Counted from the first letter of the stretch, positions 1 through 8,172 are shown. The stretch is DNA of 55,333 nucleotides from Comamonadaceae bacterium (GCA_947447355.1 CANFJF010000018.1:1-55333), one strand, 5' to 3'. Notes: a model not told the origin generated them from the letters alone. A program made the numbers and translations.

Positions 1-99
1 CCAACTTGAGTTGACGGCACTTGACTTCGCGCAACGTGCCAGTCGGCCTGACGCTATTGAACTTCTGACACCCAAAGTTAAAGCGTCAAAGCCGACGGG

Positions 100-298
100 T
101 CAATGGTGATCAGTCATCTTGAAGAGCAGGCGCAACACGTTCTCATTGATATCCACTTCCGCCGGTTGCTTGATGGCGCATGCAATCTCCTTCGCCACCT
201 CGCCACCGTGTCGACTGGAATTCCGACTTCATACTTAATGCCCACGGCTTTGGCACCGATATAACTATGACTTTGCCTTTGATGGTGCTGCTCCACAT
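100..298 (-). pseudogene. Short-chain dehydrogenase remnant (both ends kept, middle lost)
   Basis: Read on the minus strand, ATG at 298 opens MWSSTIKGKVIVI, which resembles the first beta strand of an SDR just before the TGxxxGxG motif. That motif and the rest of the Rossmann core are missing. A second frame gives GIKYEVGIPVDTVA and a third gives VAKEIACAIKQPAEVDINE, ending at TGA 102-100. These match the usual SDR C-terminus (P-D-VA-AI--A---P-VDINEI-RP). About 180 residues are absent and two frameshifts are needed, so this is not a functional gene. A GTGGA about 9 bases before the ATG and an AT-rich upstream stretch suggest it once had its own promoter. Family assignment is by motif only. 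Confidence 0.6.
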
Positions 299-463
299 AT
301 ACTAAATTCCACGATGTATATTATGTTAAGTTATGTACGAGGTTAGCTGAGCACCGGAATAAAAACGATCGCTATGCTGAAATATCAAGGACCATCAATG
401 ATGGCGGGGGTTTCCGAATATGAAACGATACCGCCGAAAGAACTTGAACAACAGGCCAAAACA

Positions 464-575
464 CCGTCGCTGCGAGCGAAGCGGCAGTCCATTGAGCCGT
501 CTTGGAGAGCGGAGCGCTGCCATAAATCGTGGCACTAGGCGGTGATGGACTGCCACGCTTCGCTCGCAGAGACGG
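464..575. repeat. Inverted repeat of the GCGAGCGAAGCG family
   Basis: Left arm 464-492 and right arm 545-575 are near-perfect reverse complements around the core CTGCGAGCGAAGCG-GGCAGTCCAT, with one mismatch and a 2-base indel. The spacer is about 52 bases. Each arm matches the first 35 bases or so of the 86-bp unit repeated in tandem at 30476-30722, so both loci belong to one dispersed family. No transposase is present. The element lies between the SDR remnant and the 3' end of the phosphotransferase gene, where the mRNA could fold into a long hairpin. Confidence 0.8.
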
Positions 576-584
576 AAATACAAA

Positions 585-1652
585 TCAGCGGGCCCTGATG
601 ATCTCGACCTGCCCCCACGCAATATCAGCTACGCGCCTATAGCGATCGCCCATAGCGACTGCATCAGCACTGGAGGCCGTACCACGTTTGACGCGGCCTC
701 GGATGCCATGAAGAATCGCCGCGAAGCGAAACATGTTGAAGGCAATGTAGAAGTCGAGGTCTGGCATCGCAGCACGACCTGTACGGCGGCAATAAGAAGC
801 AACGTAAGCGGCTTCATCAGGCAGACCTTGCGCGATGAGATTCAAACCGTGAATACCGCCCAAAATATCGGGGGGCATACGGTACATCATGGCGTTGTAG
901 GCAAAGTCAGCCAATGGGTGACCGAGCGTCGACAATTCCCAGTCGAGCACAGCCAAGACCCGCGGTTCGGTCGGATGGAAAATCATGTTGTCGGCCCGAA
1001 AATCACCGTGGGTGATAGCGGTTTCGTCATCCATTGGAATGTGTGCAGGAAGCCATTCAACCAGTTTGTCCATGGCCGGATGACGACCTGCGAGCTCATC
1101 CTGGACATACTGTTGCGACCATCGGGCAATCTGCCTTGAGACATAACCGCCGCTACGGCCAAAGTCAGCGAGCCCTATGGATTCAGCGGAAATGCTGTGT
1201 AAAGTAGCCAAAGTTGCATTCATCGCATCCAGATAATCAGCCCGTTGTGCACGAGGGACATCGGTAAAACTGGCATCCCAAAAAATACGCCCTTCAACCA
1301 TGTCCATGACAAAGAACCAACTACCAATGACAGAGTCATCAAGACAAAGCCCATGAATCTTAGGAACCGGGAATCCAACGGTTCCGAGAGCAGCCATCAC
1401 CCTCGCCTCCCGCTCAACAGCATGAGCGCCTTTTAGCAGCACACCCGGTGGTTTTTTTCGCAAAACGTAAGAACGCAACGGTGTACGAAGCCGGTAGGTC
1501 GGGTTAGATTGCCCCCCCTTGAACTGGTCCACCACCAGCGGCCCCTGAAAACCGGCTACGTTTTCCTGCATCCACCCTGTTAACGCGCGCTCGTCAATGC
1601 GGTGTAAATCGCGGACCGGTATGGTGCCACCAAAACCATCAACCTCCTTCAT
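585..1652 (-). CDS. APH-fold phosphotransferase (kinase), LvaA/ACAD10-11 kinase-like
   Basis: A 355-residue protein of the aminoglycoside phosphotransferase/choline kinase fold. The ATP-lysine region reads YVLRKKPPG (about residues 63-71), the catalytic loop is HGDFRADN (catalytic Asp about 217) and the metal-binding motif is DWE (about 237). The start is ATG 1652 because it overlaps the stop of the preceding acyl-CoA dehydrogenase as ATGA, which implies translational coupling. Bacterial relatives next to acyl-CoA dehydrogenases are often annotated as aminoglycoside phosphotransferases. In levulinate catabolism (LvaA), and in mammalian ACAD10/11, such kinases phosphorylate the 4-hydroxyl of 4-hydroxyacyl-CoA. 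That role is inferred here from context; antibiotic resistance is unlikely. Confidence 0.85.
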   Translation of the reverse strand: MKEVDGFGGTIPVRDLHRIDERALTGWMQENVAGFQGPLVVDQFKGGQSNPTYRLRTPLRSYVLRKKPPGVLLKGAHAVEREARVMAALGTVGFPVPKIHGLCLDDSVIGSWFFVMDMVEGRIFWDASFTDVPRAQRADYLDAMNATLATLHSISAESIGLADFGRSGGYVSRQIARWSQQYVQDELAGRHPAMDKLVEWLPAHIPMDDETAITHGDFRADNMIFHPTEPRVLAVLDWELSTLGHPLADFAYNAMMYRMPPDILGGIHGLNLIAQGLPDEAAYVASYCRRTGRAAMPDLDFYIAFNMFRFAAILHGIRGRVKRGTASSADAVAMGDRYRRVADIAWGQVEIIRAR

Positions 1653-2839
1653 GCGGTCTTCTTGGGCAATGCATCGCGCTTGATTTTCTTCGCAATAGAC
1701 CATTTATGAACTTCTGTTGGGCCGTCGTAAATTCGAAAAGCGCGAACTTCGCGAAAAACTTGCTCAACAATAGTGTCTCGCAAAACCCCGCTGCCACCCA
1801 TGACCTGAACGCAACGGTCTGCCACCCGAAACAGGGCATCAGACACAGCCACCTTCGCCATAGAGCTTTCGGTGGTGGCTTGAGAGCCAGCATCCAAGAC
1901 ACCGGCGCACCAATCAATCATCAAGGCCGACTGCTGCAAATCAATCAAGTTGTCAGCGAGCATGAAGCCCACGCCTTCGTGGTCCACCAGTAATTTACCA
2001 AAGGCCTTGCGAGTGGTTGCGTATTGCACGGCAATTTCATGCGCACGTGTGGTTGCACCATGCCAGCGCATGCAATGCGACAAACGTGCCGGCGAAAGGC
2101 GTATCTGGGCGTAGCGAAAACCTTCGTTGACAGCACCCAAAACTTGACTTTCTGGCACCCGAAGTTGGTCGAAAAGAACTTGTGCATGGCCACCCGGCAT
2201 GGAACTGTCCATCGTGTCGAGTACACGCTCAATGCGTACGGCCGGGTGCGGCAAGTCAAACAAAAACATCGTGGCCTGGGCCTGTGCACCGCTACCGGTA
2301 CGCGCCATGACAATGCCGACGGATGCGCCCTTGGTTCCAGTGATGAACATCTTGCGGCCGTTGATCACCCAGTCGTTCCCGTCTTGTAACGCCGTTGTTT
2401 GCAGCATGGAGGGATCAGACCCTGCACCGCCTTCAGAGGCTGGCTCTGTCATGAAAAATGCGGAGCGAGCCTCACCACGAATCAGCGGCTCGAGAAAATG
2501 CGCTTTCTGCGCGTCAGTGGCGATCTTGCCCAACAAAAACATATTGCCCTCATCCGGGGCCATGGTGTTGACCGCCACCGGACCTAGTGGCGACAGACCC
2601 GAGCGCTTCAGAACGGCTGCCGTTTCTAGCTGACTGAGGTGCTCGCCATCGGGCAGGATGTGCGGCGTCATCAAGCCGGCTGCGCGAGCTTTGGCGCGCA
2701 TTTCTGCCACTAAATCTTCTGTGGGGCCATGTGCCGTGCAACGGGCATCACGCTCATAAGGGATGACTGATTCGCGAACAAAAGCTTCAACTCGATCCGC
2801 CAAAATTCGGCTACGTTCTGAAGGGCTGGGCGTGTGCAT
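1649..2839 (-). CDS. Acyl-CoA dehydrogenase, ACAD10/11-like
   Basis: A flavoprotein of about 396 residues with the acyl-CoA dehydrogenase layout: an N-terminal helical domain, a middle beta domain with FFMTEP and the GSDPS flavin/substrate segment, and a C-terminal helical domain with the AFGKLLVDHEGV and QVMGGSG segments. Near the C-terminus it reads YDGPTEVHK. Many family members have a catalytic Glu in YEGT; here the aligned residue is Asp, as in the ACAD11-type DGP-EVH signature. The start is ATG 2839, preceded by AAGGACA. It lies 52 bases after the SDR gene and overlaps the kinase by 4 bases. The likely substrate is a medium or long branched or hydroxylated acyl-CoA, which is inference. 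Confidence 0.88.
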   Translation of the reverse strand: MHTPSPSERSRILADRVEAFVRESVIPYERDARCTAHGPTEDLVAEMRAKARAAGLMTPHILPDGEHLSQLETAAVLKRSGLSPLGPVAVNTMAPDEGNMFLLGKIATDAQKAHFLEPLIRGEARSAFFMTEPASEGGAGSDPSMLQTTALQDGNDWVINGRKMFITGTKGASVGIVMARTGSGAQAQATMFLFDLPHPAVRIERVLDTMDSSMPGGHAQVLFDQLRVPESQVLGAVNEGFRYAQIRLSPARLSHCMRWHGATTRAHEIAVQYATTRKAFGKLLVDHEGVGFMLADNLIDLQQSALMIDWCAGVLDAGSQATTESSMAKVAVSDALFRVADRCVQVMGGSGVLRDTIVEQVFREVRAFRIYDGPTEVHKWSIAKKIKRDALPKKTA

Positions 2840-2891
2840 GGAGTGTCCTTGTGTAGAAAATGAATGAATTTTGAAGGGTGAATAAAGCCGC

Positions 2892-3647
2892 TTAAAGGCC
2901 GCTGACAAGATGTCCGCCATCAACCGCTAAGACTGAACCCGTCATGTAGCGGGAGGCATCCGAAGCCAACAAAAGCATCGGCCCATCAAGGTCTGATAAC
3001 TGACCCAGTCGACGTTGCGGTATCCGCTTGATCAAGGCTTTGCCGGCGTCCGTGCCCCAAAAGTCTTGATTGAGTTCGGTCTCGACGTAGCCGGGTGCAA
3101 TGGCATTGACGCGAATGCCGTAACGCGCCCATTCAAGAGCCAATGTTTTGGTGAGTTGAATCACACCAGCCTTGGACACCGCATATGAAACCACTCCACC
3201 CGCTTGCCGAAGACCCAAAATTGACGCCACATTGACGATGCAACCATGGCCCCGATCACGCATGCCTGCCGCCAAGGTCTGCGCCATAAAAAACATGGCT
3301 TTGAGGTTGGTGTCCAGAACCGTGTCCCAGTCAACTTCGCTGTGCGATAAAGCAGCATGCTCCCGGACAATGCCTGCATTGTTGATCAGAATATCCACCG
3401 GACCAGCAGCAGCGACAAGGTCCGCACGGGATGCACTGTTGGTGACATCGAGGGCGATAGTCTTCACGTCGTGTCCAAAAGACCGAATAGTTTCAGCCAC
3501 CGCATTGAGTGCCTCTAGACGTCTAGCGACCAAGACCACTTTGGCACCATGGCTGGCCAATAGTTGTGCAAAATGTGCCCCCAAACCGCTGGAAGCACCA
3601 GTGATCAGCGCACACTTTCCAAGCAGTTGAGTCGAACCGGAAATCAT
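2892..3647 (-). CDS. SDR-family oxidoreductase
   Basis: A 251-residue classical short-chain dehydrogenase. TGASSGLG (residues 17-24) binds the dinucleotide, NNAG follows the fourth strand, and the catalytic residues are Ser in VASILG and YAVSK. The C-terminal SRYMTGSVLAVDGGHL is typical of FabG-like enzymes. AAGGATCAAC precedes ATG 3647, a good ribosome site. It is the first gene of an operon with the acyl-CoA dehydrogenase and kinase, and divergent from a GntR regulator. It probably oxidises or reduces a hydroxy/keto acyl intermediate of that pathway. The substrate cannot be read from the sequence. Confidence 0.88.
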   Translation of the reverse strand: MISGSTQLLGKCALITGASSGLGAHFAQLLASHGAKVVLVARRLEALNAVAETIRSFGHDVKTIALDVTNSASRADLVAAAGPVDILINNAGIVREHAALSHSEVDWDTVLDTNLKAMFFMAQTLAAGMRDRGHGCIVNVASILGLRQAGGVVSYAVSKAGVIQLTKTLALEWARYGIRVNAIAPGYVETELNQDFWGTDAGKALIKRIPQRRLGQLSDLDGPMLLLASDASRYMTGSVLAVDGGHLVSGL

Positions 3648-3680
3648 GTTGATCCTTGATAATCAGTTTGCATAAAAAAT

Positions 3681-3693
3681 ATTGTAGGACAAT
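3681..3693. promoter_or_regulatory. Putative GntR operator over the SDR-operon promoter
   Basis: ATTGT-AGG-ACAAT is a perfect 5-3-5 inverted repeat in the 56-base space between the divergent SDR operon and GntR gene. The minus strand of 3681-3686 reads TACAAT, a good -10 element for the SDR operon. FCD-type GntR proteins commonly bind short TTGT-N3-ACAA-like palindromes, so this is the natural candidate for repression of the operon and possibly autoregulation. Confidence 0.6.
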
Positions 3694-3703
3694 TTAATCA
3701 ACA

Positions 3704-4465
3704 ATGACAGCGCCTTATGGGCTGACAATATGCATGATGAAGACTGCCGTCACATCTCTCAAAGCAAACGCCAAACCAGTGCGTGAAATTATTCAAGACG
3801 TTAGCGATTTGGGGCGAGATGCCATGAGCGCGTCCGACATCGTTTTTTTTGGCATCGTCAACGGCCTGGAAATACAGAAGTTTGTTCCGGCGCAGCGCTT
3901 AGTAGAAAGCGATCTGGCGGAACAGTTTGCTGTCGGCCGCAACTCGGTGCGTGAAGCGCTGCAACGCTTAGCCGCTGAAGGCATTGTGGAGCTGCATCGG
4001 CACAAAGGCGCGGCGATTCGCACACTGTCACTGCAAGAAACGCTTGACGTCCTGGACGTGGCTGAACGCATGACGGGTTTGTTGGCGCGTTCAGCAGCTC
4101 GTGGTGCAGCGAACTCCGGACTTAAACCGATCTTGAAAGAGAGTCTGAAGACCTTGAAGTTTGCGGATGCTGGAAATGATGCCGCAGCCTTCACCAGCGC
4201 GCGCCGCCGTTTCTATCGCTGCTTACTGGACATGGGCGGGAACCTTGAACTGAAACGCTTATTTCCGACGATTCAAATGCCGATCGTCTATGCGCAGCAC
4301 CGGCTGCCAGCTCTGCAAAAGCTGCGTCTGCGCGACTATCGGCAAATCGCTGCGGCGGTCCGTGCAGGGCATGAAGACGAAGCCGATGCAGCCGGTTCAG
4401 CACACGTGCAACACGTCAGGCACGAGATAGCTTCACAGGCCACCGGCATCGATACAGCCTTTTAA
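3704..4465 (+). CDS. GntR-family regulator, FadR/FCD subfamily
   Basis: Up to 253 residues. The winged helix-turn-helix (FVPAQRLVESDLAEQF then GRNSVREALQRLAAEGIVEL) lies at about residues 58-105 and is followed by an all-helical FCD ligand-binding domain. The reading frame opens at ATG 3704, only 10 bases from the putative operator. ATG 3824 (after GGGGCGAGATGCC) is a plausible shorter start, and the N-terminal 40 residues look poorly conserved. It is divergent from the SDR/acyl-CoA dehydrogenase/kinase operon, whose pathway intermediate is the likely ligand. Its stop is 4 bases from the end of the convergent universal stress gene. Confidence 0.87.
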   Translation: MTAPYGLTICMMKTAVTSLKANAKPVREIIQDVSDLGRDAMSASDIVFFGIVNGLEIQKFVPAQRLVESDLAEQFAVGRNSVREALQRLAAEGIVELHRHKGAAIRTLSLQETLDVLDVAERMTGLLARSAARGAANSGLKPILKESLKTLKFADAGNDAAAFTSARRRFYRCLLDMGGNLELKRLFPTIQMPIVYAQHRLPALQKLRLRDYRQIAAAVRAGHEDEADAAGSAHVQHVRHEIASQATGIDTAF

Positions 4466-4469
4466 CGTC

Positions 4470-4937
4470 TCAAGCTGGCGACTCATCCTTGCCGCGGACG
4501 ACAAGAACGGGCACGGGTGCGTGGCGAATAATCTGTTCAGCATCGCTGCCGAGCAGCACCCGCTTAACGCCGCGTCGTCCATGCGAGCCGAGCACGATCA
4601 AATCAGCATGGCTTGTGCGGGCGTGATCGGCCACATGTTCGAAAACACGGCCTGGGCCTTCCGCGATCAACACGCATTCGACCTGCAGGCCGTGAGCCAG
4701 CACCTTCTCGCCTTCTTTCGCCAGCAAATTTTCGCCGGCGGAGCGCATCATAGGAACCAACTGCTGAACATAGTAGGTCGCGGACTCGAAACCAGAGACA
4801 TGACTGAGATCATCCATCACATGCAGCAGGCTGATTTTGGCGCCACTGAAAACAGCCAGTCGAATCGCTTCGTCAAGTGCTTTGTCAGATGTTGGACTGC
4901 CATCAATCGGTACAAGAATATGACGAAAACGAGTCAT
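4470..4937 (-). CDS. Universal stress protein, UspA family
   Basis: A 155-residue single Usp domain. It begins RHILVPIDGSPTSDKAL and ends with the ATP-binding signature G-2x-G-9x-G-S (GSHGRRGVKRVLLGSDAEQI, about 128-147). Its C-terminal half closely resembles the Usp at 8859-9323, so the two are probably duplicates. ATG 4937 overlaps the stop of the upstream Pat-like acyltransferase (ATGA), so they are translated together. Family members bind ATP and support survival in growth arrest or low oxygen. The exact role here is unknown. Confidence 0.92.
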   Translation of the reverse strand: MTRFRHILVPIDGSPTSDKALDEAIRLAVFSGAKISLLHVMDDLSHVSGFESATYYVQQLVPMMRSAGENLLAKEGEKVLAHGLQVECVLIAEGPGRVFEHVADHARTSHADLIVLGSHGRRGVKRVLLGSDAEQIIRHAPVPVLVVRGKDESPA

Positions 4938-7636
4938 GTAACGTCCAAAGTTGGTGGATTAAGAACAAGCCGCATCGACAGAATGCCGGGCGAATTACCG
5001 GGAGTGACAGAAAAGCCAACGTGACGGGCTAGTGACGCAACATTCAAATTTTCTGGCAAACATTGACCCACCACTTCTACAGTGCCGCGCGCGCGCAAAT
5101 AGCGCAGGAGCTTGTCCAGCAACAAACGGCCGAGGCCCCTGCCCTGCCAACGTGTGGCCACTTGAATCGCAAACTCAGCTTGAAAATTATCGGGATCACA
5201 AACGGCACGCACTTCGCCCAACATGGCGTCTTCACCCTGGTGTGTCTTTCCCATAGCGATGAACGTCATCTCTCGGTCGTAATCGATCTGGCTGTAGCGC
5301 GTCAACTCCGAATGCGGAACTTCGCGCCTAGCCATGAAAAAACGCAAACGCATATCGGCGGGTGTGGCATCAGCGTAAAAATGCTGGAGTCGACCACCAT
5401 CCTCAGGCCGTATCGGGCGTAACAAAACTTCTCTTTCAGCCAAGTTGACACGCTCTTCCAGCGCAGCAGGGTAAGGCCGAATTGCCAAGTGTGACCCATC
5501 GTGCGCAGTGCTTGCTTTGATCCGCACTCGCGAATCCACAGACAACACGCCATCTGCGTCGATCAGCAAGGGGTTGATGTCGAGTTCGGCCACTTGCGCC
5601 AGATCGCAGGCCAACAAGGACACCTTCAACAAGGTATCGAGCAAGGCGGTTTGGTTGGCGGCTGGTTTGCCGCGGTAACCGCCGAGCAGCTTGGCCAGTT
5701 GACTGCGCTGCACCAGATCGTTGGCGAGGCTGGTATTGAGCGGCGGCAAGGCCACTGCATGGTTAGTATGCAATTCAACGGCCGTGCCGCCCTCGCCCAA
5801 TAGCAACACCGGACCAAATAGCGGGTCGGTGTTGATGCCCACAATCAGTTCATGCGCGCCTGGCCGTTGCGCCATCGCCTGCACCGTGAAACCTTGGTGC
5901 ACTGCATCGGATCGTAGCTTATTGACTTGCGCTTTCATGACCTCAGCCGCTGCACGCACTTCGGCCGCAGACGCCAAACCAAGTGCCACACCACCAACGT
6001 CTGACTTGTGGATGATTTGCGATGAGATGAACTTCAGTGCCACCGGGTAACCCATCGAATCTGCCGCCAACACAGCTGCATCGGCATCTGCCGTTTTGCG
6101 TGTGTTCACCACAGGAATACCGTAGGCCGCTAACAAGGCTTGCGAATCTGCGTCGCCTAACCATTCACGGCCGTCTTGCAAGGCTTGCTGAATCAAACGT
6201 TGAGCAGCTGAACGGTCAGGTAAAAGGTCGGGTACGGACGCGGTGGTGAGTTGCTGCAGCGCCAACTGATTCCGGCTGAAGTTGACCAATTGCAGCCAAG
6301 CGGCAGTGGCGCGTTCAGGAGTGTTGTAGTTAGCAATGCCGGCAGCCCCTGTCGCCTGCCTCGCAGCCGCCACCACCGCGCCACCGAGCCAGCAGGCCAA
6401 CACCGCTTTGCTCGCAGATTGCATCAGTGGTAAGCAGGCTGATGCAATCTGTGTGGCCGAGACGATCGCGGTCGGCGCATGCATAAAAAGCACACCATCG
6501 ACTTCCGGCGCAGCCACTAACACCCGCAGTGCTGCTTGGTAGCGGCTTACCGGCGCGTCTCCAATGATGTCTACCGGATTCCCCTTCGACCAAGTTGCGG
6601 GCAGACACTCGTCTAAAGCGGCCAGCGTGGCAGGGCTCAACTCAGCCAGGGTGCCGCCGCCCAGCGACAGGGAGTCGGCCGCCAGCACACCTGCACCGCC
6701 GCCATTGGTCACCACGGCCAACCGCTCACCCTTCAGTGGCCAAGTGTGTTGCATGTTGGACAGTGTTTCTGCTGCGTCAAACAAAGCTTCTAGCGTGTCT
6801 ACGCGCAACATGCCGGCACGCTGTACAGCCGCATCAAAAACAACGTCAGATCCAGCCAGTGCACCGGTGTGGGATGCCGCAGCCTTCGCACCCGCTGGCG
6901 CTCGACCCGCCTTGACCAAAATGACTGGTTTGTTGCGGGCAGCTGCACGCGCTGCCGACATGAACTTGCGCGCTGTTTTGACCGACTCAACGTACATCAA
7001 TATTGCCCGTGTGTTCGGGTCACTGCCGAGGTAATCCAGCATGTCGCCAAAGTCCACGTCAGCGCTGTCGCCTAAAGAGACAAAGTGCGAAAAACCGATG
7101 CCAAGGCTGTTCGCCCAATCCAGCATGGCAGTGGCCAGCGCGCCAGACTGCGTGACAAATGCGAGTTGACCTGGCAATGCATTGCCAGGCGAAAAACTCG
7201 CATTCAACAATGCGCCAGGAACCAGTGCGCCAATGCAGTTTGGCCCCAAAACGCGCAGCAAATGCGGCCGAGCTGAATCCAACATGGCTTGTTCATGGGT
7301 GATGCCGCTGGCCGCCATGGCTTTCAGTCCTGCACTCAACACAATGGCTGCGCGCGTGCCCTTGCGCCCCAGCGCCGACAGCAGTTCTGGGACGCTGACG
7401 GCGGGTGTGCATATAACCGCCAAGTCCGGCGCGAAAGGCAGAGCCTCCACATCAGCCCAAGCGGGTTCACCATCAACCTGCGCATGCTTGGCATTGACAG
7501 CCCAGATAGGGCCCTTGAATCCACCCAACTTGAGGTTGTGCAAGACCACCGAGCCCAAACTGCCCTCGCGGTCAGAGGCACCGATAAGAGCGACTGAATT
7601 TGGCTGAAACATGGCTTCAAGGTGGCGTACGGTCAT
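4934..7636 (-). CDS. Pat-like protein: ADP-forming acyl-CoA synthetase plus GNAT acetyltransferase
   Basis: 900 residues with the Pat/PatZ domain order: CoA-binding Rossmann domain (SVALIGAS, about 14-21), succinyl-CoA-ligase-like domains, an ATP-grasp domain (YPVALKFISSQIIHKSDVGG) and a C-terminal GNAT domain (about 735-890) with RWQGRGLGRLLL as the acetyl-CoA loop. SHTGALAG places a His at residue 256, where ADP-forming acetyl-CoA synthetases carry their phosphohistidine. The ligase half may therefore be active, which is inference. Relatives acetylate and inactivate AMP-forming acetyl-CoA synthetase. The coupled Usp gene and nearby stress genes suggest control of carbon flow under stress. 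It is divergent from the DksA/TraR-like gene. Confidence 0.9.
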   Translation of the reverse strand: MTVRHLEAMFQPNSVALIGASDREGSLGSVVLHNLKLGGFKGPIWAVNAKHAQVDGEPAWADVEALPFAPDLAVICTPAVSVPELLSALGRKGTRAAIVLSAGLKAMAASGITHEQAMLDSARPHLLRVLGPNCIGALVPGALLNASFSPGNALPGQLAFVTQSGALATAMLDWANSLGIGFSHFVSLGDSADVDFGDMLDYLGSDPNTRAILMYVESVKTARKFMSAARAAARNKPVILVKAGRAPAGAKAAASHTGALAGSDVVFDAAVQRAGMLRVDTLEALFDAAETLSNMQHTWPLKGERLAVVTNGGGAGVLAADSLSLGGGTLAELSPATLAALDECLPATWSKGNPVDIIGDAPVSRYQAALRVLVAAPEVDGVLFMHAPTAIVSATQIASACLPLMQSASKAVLACWLGGAVVAAARQATGAAGIANYNTPERATAAWLQLVNFSRNQLALQQLTTASVPDLLPDRSAAQRLIQQALQDGREWLGDADSQALLAAYGIPVVNTRKTADADAAVLAADSMGYPVALKFISSQIIHKSDVGGVALGLASAAEVRAAAEVMKAQVNKLRSDAVHQGFTVQAMAQRPGAHELIVGINTDPLFGPVLLLGEGGTAVELHTNHAVALPPLNTSLANDLVQRSQLAKLLGGYRGKPAANQTALLDTLLKVSLLACDLAQVAELDINPLLIDADGVLSVDSRVRIKASTAHDGSHLAIRPYPAALEERVNLAEREVLLRPIRPEDGGRLQHFYADATPADMRLRFFMARREVPHSELTRYSQIDYDREMTFIAMGKTHQGEDAMLGEVRAVCDPDNFQAEFAIQVATRWQGRGLGRLLLDKLLRYLRARGTVEVVGQCLPENLNVASLARHVGFSVTPGNSPGILSMRLVLNPPTLDVT

Positions 7637-7700
7637 GGCGTGGCTGTGCTTTGTTCAGCGTGTGATGTTAGTCAGCTTAGCGCGATGGCGTCGCCAGAGT

Positions 7701-7714
7701 TTGCGCCAGATCAA
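7701..7714. promoter_or_regulatory. Weak FNR-like site between the pat-like and dksA-like genes
   Basis: TTGCG-CCAG-ATCAA matches 8 of the 10 defined positions of TTGAT-N4-ATCAA. It lies about 75 bases before the start of the DksA/TraR-like gene. The spacing to an A-rich -10-like stretch near 7737-7742 is compatible with class II activation, but that -10 is poor. It is noted because a perfect site occurs about 1.1 kb downstream. Confidence 0.3.
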
Positions 7715-7782
7715 TATCTAAATGCATCGCTTGCTCAAAAATGAAAAGGAAGTTTGATCAGCACAACCAGGGGGATTTCAAT

Positions 7783-8172
7783 ATGGACACCTATGACATC
7801 AAAAATGCATCGCATATTGCTCAGTTGCTGAGCCAGCGAGAGCAGGAAATACGGACTGAATTACGTGCTCTGGACAACATCCCTAGCGCTGTTGACGGTA
7901 TGGCGGGGCACGAGGTTCTAGACTTCAAAGACGTTGCCGTTGAGGAAACATTGGCTCGACTTGACCGCGCCAATGCGTACCGACTGGCGTCTGAGTTGTC
8001 TCAGGTGATGAGCGCCCAACGCCGGATGGCTGAGCATCACTATGGCAACTGTTTGGATTGTGGTGATCTTATCGATATGCGCCGATTGCTGGCCCTGCCC
8101 GCTTCGTCTTATTGCGCGGCATGCCAGACGATGCATGAACACGAAAAATTCCCACGCCATCAAGCGCTATGA
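7783..8172 (+). CDS. TraR/DksA-family zinc-finger protein
   Basis: 129 residues. A helical N-terminal part is followed by a four-cysteine zinc finger (C90-x2-C93 and C111-x2-C114) typical of the DksA/TraR C-terminus. The start chosen is ATG 7783 because AGGGGG lies about 8 bases upstream. An in-frame ATG at 7741 lacks this. DksA binds the RNA polymerase secondary channel and works with ppGpp. This protein is shorter and lacks a clear DxxDxA coiled-coil tip, so it may act differently. Its place beside hsp20 and usp genes fits a stress role. Confidence 0.85.
   Translation: MDTYDIKNASHIAQLLSQREQEIRTELRALDNIPSAVDGMAGHEVLDFKDVAVEETLARLDRANAYRLASELSQVMSAQRRMAEHHYGNCLDCGDLIDMRRLLALPASSYCAACQTMHEHEKFPRHQAL

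Noticed and set aside
50..86. GACGCT-AGCGTC and AACTT-AAGTT inverted pairs downstream of the SDR remnant
   Set aside because: It could be the remnant's terminator, but the pairing is interrupted and there is no U-tract.
585..1652. Aminoglycoside resistance kinase
   Set aside because: The fold matches, but the coupling to an acyl-CoA dehydrogenase and the lack of any resistance context favour a CoA-ester kinase role.
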